NCBI RefSeq assembly: GCF_035207705.1
Contig: NZ_CP128187.1
Coordinates: 2,356,001-2,420,000 of the forward strand
From: Maribacter sp. BPC-D8
Lineage (GTDB): Bacteria > Bacteroidota > Bacteroidia > Flavobacteriales > Flavobacteriaceae
Direction: 5' to 3'
DNA: 64,000 bases
Part shown: positions 7,688 through 16,471 of the stretch, piece by piece
Layout of the letters: every line of letters begins with the position of its first letter
Position numbering within the stretch: position 1 is the first letter of the stretch
Made by a program: the position numbers and the translations under genes
The notes under the pieces: generated by a model
Database searches by the model: none
What the model saw: only the letters and a program-made list of their open reading frames with translations
What the model was told of the DNA's origin: nothing

Positions 7688-10207
7688 ATGATCAAAAAAT
7701 TACTACTATTGGTATTCCTTTATGGGAGTTCCATTTCAGCACAAGATTATTTCTATCAAAAATTTCAACCTTTCAATTCTGAAATACCGTCTCCCGAGGC
7801 ATTCTTAGGTTACGGTATAGGTGAACACCATACAAGACATGACCTTATTGTGGCCTATCTAGAAAAACTAGCCGAAGTTTCTGACAGAGCATCGATAGCA
7901 GAGTACGGCAGAACGCATGAGGGGCGTAAACTATTAATGTTAACCGTAACCGCTCCAGAGAATCTAAGCAACCTAGATCAACTGCAAGAAGACCATTTAG
8001 CTTTTACTGATCCTACAAAATCAGTTTCCAATTATAATGACGTTCCAATCTTCATTAATCTAGCTTACAATGTTCATGGAAATGAACCTTCTAGTTCAGA
8101 GGCAGCATTACTTACAGCCTATACATTTGCCGCTTCAGAAAATCCTGAAATATTAAATTATTTAAAAAACGCTGTCATATTTATAGACCCAACAATTAAC
8201 CCCGATGGGCGAGATAGACATACGCAATGGGCAAACACATACCAGGGAAGTCCCGAAGTTGCAGACCCACAAGATGTTGAACACAATGAGTACTGGCCAA
8301 TGGGAAGAACAAATCATTATTGGTTTGACCTAAACCGAGATTGGTTATTAGCAATAAACCCAGAAAGTAGAGGTAAATTAAATTGGTACCATAACTGGTA
8401 CCCAAATGTTGTTACAGATTTTCATGAAATGGGTACGCAAAGCACCTATTTCTTTGAACCAATGAAAACTAACGCATCGTTTGACCCAATAATGCCTAAA
8501 GAAAATTACGAAGATTTGAATACACTCTTTGGTAACGAATTTTCTAAAAGTTTAGATAGTATTGGATCTCTTTACTTTACAAAAGAAGTATTTGACGGCA
8601 CCTACCCTGGGTATGGGTCTTCATATCCAGATCTTCAAGGTGGTCTTGGGCTATTATTTGAGCAAGCCAGTTCTAGGGGTCATAGACAAACTACTGCATT
8701 CGGGGAGATTACTTTTGCTTTTACAATCAGAAACCAATACGTTTCTGGAATAACAACGGTAAAAACAGCAGTTAACAACAAAGAATATATGCGTAAGTAT
8801 CAGCAAAAATTCTTTAAGAGCGCCTTAACCAACGCTGCTAAAAGTAAAGTTAAGGGATATACTTTTGGCGATGTTCATGACAAAAACAGAACAAAGGCTT
8901 TTATAGATAAGTTATTGCTTCATAAGATAGACGTTTATCGTTCTGGAGACTCATTTACTGTACCTACACAACAGCCGCAGTACAGAATGGTGCAAACAAT
9001 GTTTGAAACCTATGAAAAATACAGAGATAGTGTCTATTATGATGCCTCTGCATGGTCGGTAGCCAACTTTTATAATATGAAGTATAAGTCGGTAAACTCA
9101 CTTAACCTTGGCGACAAAATCACCGAAACAGAAAATTTAATTTCTATCAGTCCCGTTCAAAAATCAAACTACGCCTATGTAATGGACTGGGATGATTACA
9201 ATGTACCTGCCGCACTTGTCTATTTACAGAAAAAAGGTATTGTTGCATCTTCAGCTGCAAAGTTATTTAGCATAAAAACTAAAAAGGAAACCAAAAATTT
9301 CAATTATGGGGCTGTATTAGTTCCTGTAAGCTTACAAAAAGGAGATGCAGCTACAGTGTACAAAAGCATTAAAGAAGCGCAAGAAAAATTCGATGTACCT
9401 ATTTATGCAGTAGATTCTGGACTTAGTTTAGAAGGTGTCGATTTAGGAAGCGGCAATATTTCACCAATTAAAAAAACTAAAGCTGTTATGTTGATTGGAG
9501 ATGGTGTAAGCTCTTATGAAGCTGGGGAAGTTTGGCATTTGCTAGATACTCGTGTTCATATGCCTATTACTAAAATACCAATGCGCAATTTCAACAAGGT
9601 CAGTTTAGACAAGTACAATACAATGGTTATGGTTTCTGGAAAATATAACCTTACAGAAAAACAACTGTCCAAAATTAAAGATTGGACTAGTAGAGGTAAT
9701 ACCCTTATAACTATAGGTACAGCAAGTAAATGGGCCATTGAGAAAAAGTTAGTAAAAGAAAAACTTACCAAAACTGAAAAAGATTCAACCGAACTCGCTG
9801 TAAGAAAACCATACGGAGATGCTCGCGAAAATATTGGTAAAGAAAGTCTTGGTGGGGTGATCTTAAATGTTGACCTAGATATTACACACCCATTAGCCTA
9901 TGGGTATAGAGATAACAACATCCCTGTTTATAAAAACAACTCGGTTTGGTTATCCCCTAGTAAAAACTCGTATGCTACAATTGCTAAATATTCTAAAAAT
10001 CCACATATAGATGGCTTTATTACCGAAAAGAATATGCAAGAAAACATCTTAAATTCAGCATCTCTTATTGTTAGTAAATTAGGCAGTGGTCGCGTAGTTC
10101 TTTTTGCAGACAACCCTAATTTTAGAGGATCATGGTATGGAACCAATAGATTGTTTTTGAATGCACTTTTTCTAGGGGATAAGATAAATATACCATCTGA
10201 AGATTAA
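7688..10207 (+). CDS. Secreted M14-family zinc carboxypeptidase
   Basis: About 839 residues. ATG at 7688 is chosen over an in-frame TTG three bases upstream. The signal peptide is MIKKLLLLVFLYGSSISAQ. The M14 catalytic domain (about residues 35-360) shows the zinc site HGNEPSSSE (about residue 130; His and Glu ligands) and VTDFHEMG (third ligand His, about residue 246), with a substrate-site NPDGRDRHTQ between them. A long C-terminal part of about 450 residues, including a glutamine-amidotransferase-like region, is usual in these large Bacteroidota enzymes. It probably degrades peptides in the periplasm or outside the cell. The gap to the next gene is 30 bases on the same strand, suggesting co-transcription with the amidohydrolase. 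Confidence 0.9.
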   Translation: MIKKLLLLVFLYGSSISAQDYFYQKFQPFNSEIPSPEAFLGYGIGEHHTRHDLIVAYLEKLAEVSDRASIAEYGRTHEGRKLLMLTVTAPENLSNLDQLQEDHLAFTDPTKSVSNYNDVPIFINLAYNVHGNEPSSSEAALLTAYTFAASENPEILNYLKNAVIFIDPTINPDGRDRHTQWANTYQGSPEVADPQDVEHNEYWPMGRTNHYWFDLNRDWLLAINPESRGKLNWYHNWYPNVVTDFHEMGTQSTYFFEPMKTNASFDPIMPKENYEDLNTLFGNEFSKSLDSIGSLYFTKEVFDGTYPGYGSSYPDLQGGLGLLFEQASSRGHRQTTAFGEITFAFTIRNQYVSGITTVKTAVNNKEYMRKYQQKFFKSALTNAAKSKVKGYTFGDVHDKNRTKAFIDKLLLHKIDVYRSGDSFTVPTQQPQYRMVQTMFETYEKYRDSVYYDASAWSVANFYNMKYKSVNSLNLGDKITETENLISISPVQKSNYAYVMDWDDYNVPAALVYLQKKGIVASSAAKLFSIKTKKETKNFNYGAVLVPVSLQKGDAATVYKSIKEAQEKFDVPIYAVDSGLSLEGVDLGSGNISPIKKTKAVMLIGDGVSSYEAGEVWHLLDTRVHMPITKIPMRNFNKVSLDKYNTMVMVSGKYNLTEKQLSKIKDWTSRGNTLITIGTASKWAIEKKLVKEKLTKTEKDSTELAVRKPYGDARENIGKESLGGVILNVDLDITHPLAYGYRDNNIPVYKNNSVWLSPSKNSYATIAKYSKNPHIDGFITEKNMQENILNSASLIVSKLGSGRVVLFADNPNFRGSWYGTNRLFLNALFLGDKINIPSED

Positions 10208-10237
10208 CCTAAGCTTACTAATAATTAATACAGCAAA

Positions 10238-11830
10238 ATGATAAAAATAAAAGCACTAGTACTATTGGTTTTTGTCTTTTTAATGACAACACCCATATTT
10301 GCACAATCGTTAGAAGGCGACGGTCCACATTCTCAATTGATCATTAGAGGCGTTATGCTTATTAACGGCAACGGTGCGCCACCACAAGGACCGATAGATA
10401 TCGTAGTTGAAAATAACATCATAAAAGAAGTAAAAGTTGTTGGCTACCCAGGTGTCGCTATCGATGATGCTAAAAGACCGCAATTAAAAGCAGGTGGCAA
10501 AGAATTAGATTGTACCGGCATGTATTTAATGCCTGGTTTTATAGATATGCATACCCATATTGGCGGAGATGCCCAAGGTGCAGACCCAGATTATGTATTT
10601 AAACTTTGGATGGCTCACGGCGTAACTACCGTACGTGAAGTTGCAGGAAGAGGTATTGACATTGCGATGGATTTAAAACATAAAAGCGAGAAAAATGAAA
10701 TCATCGCCCCGCGCATTATTTCATATACTGCTTTCGGGCAAACGAGTAAATCATTCAATCCGTTGAACGATATTCCGATTTCTACTGCAGAACAGGCAAG
10801 AGAATGGGTACGCGCGAACGCTAAAAAAGGAGCTGATGGTATTAAATTCTTTGGTGCCGAACCTGCGATTATGGCAGCAGCTTTAGATGAAAATAAAAAG
10901 TTAGGTTTAGGTTCTGCCTGCCACCATGCACAAATGAGTGTAGCCCGTTGGAATGTTTTACATTCCGCCAGAGCAGGTTTAACATCAATGGAACATTGGT
11001 ACGGTTTACCTGAAGCGCTGTTTAATGACAGAACCGTACAAGATTTTCCGTTGGACTATAACTATCAAAATGAACAAGATCGCTTTGAAAATGCTGGGAA
11101 ATTATGGGAACAAGCTGCAGAACCATATTCTGAGCATTGGAATAATGTTATGAATGAATTATTAGCGCTGGATTTCACCTTAGACCCTACTTTCAATATT
11201 TATGAAGCTAGTAGAGATCTACAGCGTGCTAGAAGAGCTGAGTGGCATGAAGATTATACATTGCCTTCTTTATGGGAATTCTATCAGCCTAGTAAAGTAT
11301 CTCACGGTTCTTATTGGCATGATTGGGGTACAGAGCAAGAAGTTGCCTGGAGAAAGAATTATAAACTGTGGATGACCTTTATCAATGAATATAAAAATAG
11401 AGGTGGTAGAGTAACAACAGGATCAGATTCCGGATTCATATTCCAACTATACGGCTTTGCTTACATACGAGAACTAGAACTTATGCGTGAAGCAGGATTT
11501 CATCCGTTAGAAATTATACAATCTGCAACCTTAAACGGAGCTGAAGCATTAGGTTTGGATGACAAATTAGGTTCGGTAACTATAGGCAAATTGGCAGACT
11601 TTGTCATTGTAGAGGAAAATCCGCTTCAAAATTTCAAAGTATTATATGGCACAGGAGCTATAAAACTGACCGATGATAACGAGGTGGTTCGTGTTGGCGG
11701 CGTAAAATATACCGTTAAAGATGGAATCGTTTATGATTCTAAAGCATTATTGGCAGATGTCAAAAGACAAGTAGATGAGGCTAAAGCTAAAAGTAACTAC
11801 ACTATTAAGCAGCCTGGTATAAAGAATTAA
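10238..11830 (+). CDS. Secreted amidohydrolase-family protein
   Basis: A 530-residue metal-dependent hydrolase with a signal peptide (MIKIKALVLLVFVFLMTTPI, then FAQ). The amidohydrolase barrel begins with the metal motif DMHTHIGGD (about residue 104), followed by HGVTTVRE, histidines in CHHAQMS (about residue 229) and EHWYG, and a late metal-site Asp in TTGSDSGF (about residue 390). The closing LADFVIVEENPL strand is typical of the imidazolonepropionase/dipeptidase-like branch. Together with the peptidase upstream this suggests extracytoplasmic breakdown of peptides or cyclic amides; the substrate cannot be read from sequence. Confidence 0.88.
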   Translation: MIKIKALVLLVFVFLMTTPIFAQSLEGDGPHSQLIIRGVMLINGNGAPPQGPIDIVVENNIIKEVKVVGYPGVAIDDAKRPQLKAGGKELDCTGMYLMPGFIDMHTHIGGDAQGADPDYVFKLWMAHGVTTVREVAGRGIDIAMDLKHKSEKNEIIAPRIISYTAFGQTSKSFNPLNDIPISTAEQAREWVRANAKKGADGIKFFGAEPAIMAAALDENKKLGLGSACHHAQMSVARWNVLHSARAGLTSMEHWYGLPEALFNDRTVQDFPLDYNYQNEQDRFENAGKLWEQAAEPYSEHWNNVMNELLALDFTLDPTFNIYEASRDLQRARRAEWHEDYTLPSLWEFYQPSKVSHGSYWHDWGTEQEVAWRKNYKLWMTFINEYKNRGGRVTTGSDSGFIFQLYGFAYIRELELMREAGFHPLEIIQSATLNGAEALGLDDKLGSVTIGKLADFVIVEENPLQNFKVLYGTGAIKLTDDNEVVRVGGVKYTVKDGIVYDSKALLADVKRQVDEAKAKSNYTIKQPGIKN

Positions 11831-11946
11831 AACTTACGTTTGTTTACCGGAACTTTAATTGGACGTACTTTTTTTTCGTTTTTTGAAGTAAAAGCAATAG
11901 TTGCAATAACAATAAGTGCTGGTATTATAATTGAAAGTAACATCAT
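11827..11946 (-). CDS. 39-residue small membrane protein (candidate)
   Basis: A short frame on the minus strand starts with two ATG codons (11944-11946 is the first). It encodes a hydrophobic N-terminal helix (MMLLSIIIPALIVIATIAF) and a basic tail (KKVRPIKVPVNKRKF). Its stop codon overlaps the stop of the convergent amidohydrolase gene by three bases. Composition resembles other tiny Bacteroidota membrane proteins. Support is limited to the clean frame and the hydrophobic-then-basic layout. Confidence 0.45.
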   Translation of the reverse strand: MMLLSIIIPALIVIATIAFTSKNEKKVRPIKVPVNKRKF

Positions 11947-11997
11947 AGTTGAAAATTTATAAAGTGCTTAATTGCACCGTAGTATATAGAGCAAAGA

Positions 11998-12255
11998 TTA
12001 TGCCAACTTACCGTATGACTTCTTGGTAGCGAACGCTAATTCTTTGTTAACTCTAGCATTTGCGTATCTGTACAAACGTGCTATTGACGTTTCATCAGTA
12101 ATTGTAATCGTTTTCTCGTTGCTAATATCGTCATGGCTATCAACCAAATCAATACCCACTTCAGTAGCGTTAACTTTATCATCTGTTTGGGGAGTTTGTG
12201 CTATTGCTAATGCGCCAGCGAAAATTATTATTAGTAAGGTTACAAGTGCTTTCAT
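11998..12255 (-). CDS. Small exported protein with conserved basic C-terminal block (copy 2)
   Basis: An 85-residue protein of the family seen at 364-624. The signal peptide is about residues 1-20, ending AIAQ. The middle is strongly acidic (many Asp and Glu). The last 27 residues start ARLYR and keep Asn8, Arg10, Leu15, Phe17 and Thr19, ending in Leu-Ala. A 16-bp element at 12394-12409 lies 139-154 bases upstream of its start and is nearly identical to one upstream of the gene at 21236-21472. Function is unknown; export is implied by the signal peptide. Confidence 0.85.
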   Translation of the reverse strand: MKALVTLLIIIFAGALAIAQTPQTDDKVNATEVGIDLVDSHDDISNEKTITITDETSIARLYRYANARVNKELAFATKKSYGKLA

Positions 12256-12393
12256 ATCGTAATGTTGAACAATGTAAAAGTACTTTGAGGTCTACGATTA
12301 AGCACCTTGACCTCGCTAAACTGCTATAATTTTCGGCTAGTGTAAAAATCTGAGATGAATCGACAAAAAGTGTCGACGAACGGTTTTTGACCT

Positions 12394-12409
12394 AAAAACA
12401 CCTCACCGA
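12394..12409 (-). promoter_or_regulatory. Shared upstream element TCGGTGAGGTGTTTTT
   Basis: In gene direction this reads TCGGTGAGGTGTTTTT and differs at one of 16 positions from the element at 21612-21627. It begins 154 bases before the ATG of the small exported protein gene; the other begins 155 before its ATG. A 6-bp perfect inverted repeat TCGACA/TGTCGA (12360-12376) lies between it and the gene. It may be a regulator-binding site. Confidence 0.5.
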
Positions 12410-12529
12410 CTTGCTGTGCATTTTATCGGTAATATAAATTTAAATCTAAGTAACTAATTGCTCAAAACTGAGCAATATCAGACCGCTTTGCTACTAAAAC
12501 AAAGCCTCAAAATGAAGAAGTAAGTGAGT

Positions 12530-13885
12530 TTAAAATTTGTGTCTACCGCGTTTACCGTAGTTCTTATCGCCACGAGTTTTAGATTTCGTGTATTTCTTTT
12601 TAATGATACGCTTATACGAACCACCTTGGTTTTCCTTTTTATTCTTATCAGACTTATCGTGAAAACTAGCTCCACGTTCATCTTCATTAATATTTAAAGG
12701 ATTCTCGTGCTCTCTATGTTTAGGTTGCTCGTCGAAAGTAAGTTGCGTTGCAATTTTAACATCATTAGGTAATGGTAATAAATTGACTTTATGTGACATT
12801 AAATCTTCAATGGCATCTTTAGCCTCTTCTTCTTGCTCTGTATATAACAGAATAGAAGTACCTTCTTTCTCTGCCCTACCCGTTCTACCGATTCGGTGCA
12901 TATAGTTTTCTGGAAATTTAGGCGTGTCAAAATTTATAACGTGAGATATCTCTTGTAAATCTAATCCACGAGCCATAACGTCGGTAGTTACTAAAATACG
13001 ATTCTTTCCCTCGTCGAATTGATTAATGGAACGTAGTCTATAGTTCTGTGTTTTGTTCGAGTGAATAATACATATTTCTTCACTAAAAAATTCTGCTAAC
13101 TCTTTAAAGAGTAAATCGGCACTACGTTTGCTTGAAACAAATACTAGTACCTTGTGGTACGTTTCTTCGTTTTGCAATAAACTGACCAACAGATTTACTT
13201 TCGTATAAAAGTTAGGTGTAGCATACCCGTATTGGGTAATATTTTCTAGTGGAGTTCCACTAACGGCAATCGCAATTTTCTGAACACCGGTAAAGAAATC
13301 AGTTATAAACAATTCAATATCATCGGTCATCGTGGCCGAAAACATGATATTCTGTCTCTTCTGTGGTAAAAGCTCAAAAATATTTACGAGCTGAAACCTA
13401 AAACCTAAATCTAACATTACATCGACCTCATCAATAACAAGTTTCTTTACTTGTTTCAATTGTACGGCTTTAGTAAGAATTAAATCATACAATCTTGCAG
13501 GTGTTGCTACGAGAACATCTGTACCTAAAGCTAGAGCCTCTTTTTGACGCAACATACTTTTACCACCAAATACACCAAGAACACGAATGCCTGCATATTT
13601 AGCTAATTTTTCTGCCTCTGCCACTACTTGCACAACTAGTTCACGCGTAGGTACTAGAATAATAACCTTTGGATGAATTTCTTTAGAAAAACTCAGTGTA
13701 TTTAAAATAGGAAGCAGATAAGCAAATGTTTTACCTGTACCTGTTTGAGCAATACCAACAACGTCGCTACCACTCATTACAATAGGGAAAGCTTCCTCTT
13801 GAATTGGGGTTGTATTTTCGAAACCTAAATCAGCCAAGGCTTTCTCTAAATTTCTAGAAATCTTCAAATCGGTAAACAACGCCAT
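12530..13885 (-). CDS. DEAD-box RNA helicase
   Basis: ATP-dependent RNA helicase of about 451 residues. The start is set at ATG (MALFTDLKIS); a GTG nine bases upstream is less likely. Motifs in order: Q motif TTPIQ, AQTGTGKT (about residue 45), PTREL, DEVD (about residue 150) in place of DEAD, SAT, VTTDVMARGLD and HRIGRTGR. The C-terminal 60 residues are highly basic (Lys, Arg and Gly rich), typical of an RNA-binding tail. It probably acts in ribosome assembly or mRNA turnover, often at low temperature in such organisms. A TAGCTTTG -7-like box lies at 13911-13918 on the minus strand. Confidence 0.93.
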   Translation of the reverse strand: MALFTDLKISRNLEKALADLGFENTTPIQEEAFPIVMSGSDVVGIAQTGTGKTFAYLLPILNTLSFSKEIHPKVIILVPTRELVVQVVAEAEKLAKYAGIRVLGVFGGKSMLRQKEALALGTDVLVATPARLYDLILTKAVQLKQVKKLVIDEVDVMLDLGFRFQLVNIFELLPQKRQNIMFSATMTDDIELFITDFFTGVQKIAIAVSGTPLENITQYGYATPNFYTKVNLLVSLLQNEETYHKVLVFVSSKRSADLLFKELAEFFSEEICIIHSNKTQNYRLRSINQFDEGKNRILVTTDVMARGLDLQEISHVINFDTPKFPENYMHRIGRTGRAEKEGTSILLYTEQEEEAKDAIEDLMSHKVNLLPLPNDVKIATQLTFDEQPKHREHENPLNINEDERGASFHDKSDKNKKENQGGSYKRIIKKKYTKSKTRGDKNYGKRGRHKF

Positions 13886-14107
13886 AACAATCACTTTTGT
13901 AATTAAAGCGCAAAGCTATGTCGATTAGTTGACAAATCACATAAAGTGAGAGATTTATCGATAATTAAGTCAAAAATGACTTTTAAATTTAAAAGGATGA
14001 AGCGCATTTCCTTTTAAGTGGACATATTGAAATAGTTTACTTTAAAATTATTAATTGAATACAACATAAATTATTATATTTCAGATAGAACAGATTATTC
14101 TTATCTA

Positions 14108-14695
14108 ATGAAATCAAATACCCTCCTATTCGTATCGATATTCCTTTTATTTATAAATGAAATTTCTGCCCAAAAGACTAATGAAACATACGATGAAGCA
14201 ATTAATAACGCCATTGCCAAACAATATCCAGAATACCATACAGCACTACTAAAAGTATTAGATGATTTTGAGCTAGAACTTATTATTAAAAAAGTAGTTT
14301 CGGATGGCAGCTATCAAAGTTACGTCAACCTTTTAACCAAAATAAGTAATGATAGTACTTATGAAGTAGTTAGTGATTTTGCTTTAGTTGATTCGCTATC
14401 GCTAAATTCTAAGCGCTATAATTATGAACTCAAAAATATTATGAAGTCAGTACCATTAATAAGCTATAGAAATAAAGCGCAACCAAAAAGCATTGCTTTT
14501 AATCAACGAGCATCTGAAATTGCTGCCAAAAAAAAAGAATTTTCTCGTTCAGATTACGCATCACTATTATTAGAGGTTTATGATGAGAAAGACTTTCAAA
14601 TACCAACAATACGAACACAGCTGTATCGATTTCTTGATCCTAATACAAATCATATACATTATATTTATATGGGTAAACCTACCCAAGGCGAATAG
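14108..14695 (+). CDS. Secreted protein of unknown function
   Basis: A 195-residue protein with a clear signal peptide (MKSNTLLFVSIFLLFINEIS, then AQ). The mature part is mixed charged and alpha/beta-like with no cysteine pair, no repeat and no motif I recognise. It ends with a Tyr-rich HIHYIYMGKPTQGE. It stands alone, with a 213-base gap upstream and a convergent amidohydrolase downstream. It is probably periplasmic. Confidence 0.65.
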   Translation: MKSNTLLFVSIFLLFINEISAQKTNETYDEAINNAIAKQYPEYHTALLKVLDDFELELIIKKVVSDGSYQSYVNLLTKISNDSTYEVVSDFALVDSLSLNSKRYNYELKNIMKSVPLISYRNKAQPKSIAFNQRASEIAAKKKEFSRSDYASLLLEVYDEKDFQIPTIRTQLYRFLDPNTNHIHYIYMGKPTQGE

Positions 14696-14752
14696 ACATG
14701 AAGCCTTAAATCAATCAGCTTTTGTTCTTTTCATATCAGTACATTTTATGTA

Positions 14753-16411
14753 TTATCTATTAGCATCTAAATCATTGCCGTACATCTTTTTACCACCAAC
14801 ATAGGTCTCCAAGACCTTCACATCTTTTAAAGTTGTTGGTTCTACTTCAAGTACATTATCACTCAAAATAACAAAATCAGCCAACTTGCCTGGTTCTAAT
14901 GTTCCTTTTACATCTTCATCAAAAGAGCTGTAAGCAGCATCTTTTGTATATGCAGCTAATGCTTGTTCCACATTAATTTTCTGCTCAGGAACCCAACCAT
15001 CATTATTCTTTCCATCTAATGTGCGTCTGGTAACCGCTGCGTACATACCATATAATGGAGAAGCAGGTGCCACAGGCCAATCACTACTAAACACTAAAGT
15101 TGTATTTGCATCTAATATTGATTTGAAGGCATAGGTAGTTTTAATTCGCTCATGTCCGATAAGCTCTTCTGCCCATCTACCATCATCAATTGCGTGATAA
15201 GGTTGCATACTGGTAATAACATCTAGTTTAGAAAATCTATTGATATCTTCTACATTCAAATGTTGCGCATGTTCTATTCTTAATCGTCGATCATTTTTAC
15301 CGTTATTTTGAACTACACTATCATATATGTTTAGAATAGTACTGTTTGCCCGATCACCAATAGCATGAACGGTAATTTGCAATTGCTTTTTATCGGCATT
15401 AGAAATCCAGCTACCTAAACTATCTACATCGACAATAAACAGACCATTATCATCTTGCTTATCTGAATACGGTTCATCAAAAGCTGCCGTATGTGACCCT
15501 AGAGACCCATCTACGAAACCCTTCATGAGTCCATTTTTCAACCATTTTGAATCTTTTGTATCCTTAGAAATTGTTTTCCAATACTTCAGAGGATCAGCAG
15601 CATACACTCTTACCTTCAGTTGTTTATTAGAATTCATTTTATCTAAAATCTCGTAACCACCTAAACTATCTACATCATGTACGGTGGTTACACCCTGAGA
15701 AACTAAATAATCTTGGGCTGCACTTAGGGCTTCTTCTTTTTCCGAATCAGTAAGCTTTGGTATTTTATTCAAAACTAAATACATAGCTTCACTCTTAAGA
15801 ATACCAGTGGGAGTACCATCAGGATTTTTAACAATTTCCCCATTTTCTACATCGGGACTATTTTCATCAATACCCGAAATTTTGAGTGCTGCTGAATTGG
15901 CTAAAATCATGTGACCGTCCATTCTGTAAATAGCAACAGGATTATCACCAGTAAATTCATCTATCCAGTCTTTATTAGGTAACTCTCCTCCCCAAAGCGT
16001 ATGATCCCAATTTCCTTCAACAATCCACTGACCAGATTTTATCTTTTTAGCAAACCCAGAAATTCTATCAATAAATTCCTGCTTTGTGCTAGCATCTCTT
16101 AATTGTACACTTAAAAGACTATTACCTCCCATTAATAAATGCACATGAGTATCTATAAATCCTGGGGTGATGAATTTTCCTCCTACATCTTTAATCTCAG
16201 TACTTGAACCTTTAAACTTTTGAATTTCATCTAAAGAGCCAATAGCCAAAATAGTATCTGCCTTTATAGCCATAGCCTCGGCTTTTGGAGAATTGGTATT
16301 ACCTGTCCAAATATTGGCATTGGTAATTATCAAATCTGCTTTTACACTTTCAGCACCACAAGAGCATACCAATAATGTAGTCACCAATAAAAAGAATAGT
16401 TGCTTTTTCAT
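14753..16411 (-). CDS. Lipoprotein amidohydrolase (YtcJ/Amidohydro_3 type)
   Basis: About 552 residues from the ATG at 16411; an upstream in-frame ATG at 16441 gives an unlikely extension before the signal. The signal MKKQLFFLLVTTLLVCSC ends in a lipobox, so the protein is probably lipid-anchored. The amidohydrolase core shows DTHVHLLMGG (metal site), EGNWDHTLWGG, HAIGDRAN (metal His), RIEHAQH and SSDWPVAP, all marks of the YtcJ-like branch. Family members hydrolyse amide or formamide-like bonds; the substrate is unknown. Its N-terminal gene end lies near the ybbP-like gene on the same strand, so read-through is possible. Confidence 0.88.
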   Translation of the reverse strand: MKKQLFFLLVTTLLVCSCGAESVKADLIITNANIWTGNTNSPKAEAMAIKADTILAIGSLDEIQKFKGSSTEIKDVGGKFITPGFIDTHVHLLMGGNSLLSVQLRDASTKQEFIDRISGFAKKIKSGQWIVEGNWDHTLWGGELPNKDWIDEFTGDNPVAIYRMDGHMILANSAALKISGIDENSPDVENGEIVKNPDGTPTGILKSEAMYLVLNKIPKLTDSEKEEALSAAQDYLVSQGVTTVHDVDSLGGYEILDKMNSNKQLKVRVYAADPLKYWKTISKDTKDSKWLKNGLMKGFVDGSLGSHTAAFDEPYSDKQDDNGLFIVDVDSLGSWISNADKKQLQITVHAIGDRANSTILNIYDSVVQNNGKNDRRLRIEHAQHLNVEDINRFSKLDVITSMQPYHAIDDGRWAEELIGHERIKTTYAFKSILDANTTLVFSSDWPVAPASPLYGMYAAVTRRTLDGKNNDGWVPEQKINVEQALAAYTKDAAYSSFDEDVKGTLEPGKLADFVILSDNVLEVEPTTLKDVKVLETYVGGKKMYGNDLDANR

Positions 16412-16471
16412 GCTATTAAAGGTAGAAAAGTAAAAATGCAATTGTTAGCATTTCCGCTGAAAAACACCTTC

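Noticed and set aside
12360..12376. TCGACA/TGTCGA inverted repeat as a terminator for the helicase or small protein gene
   Set aside because: It has no T run and lies upstream of both flanking coding starts or beyond their ends by too far; more likely part of the upstream control region.
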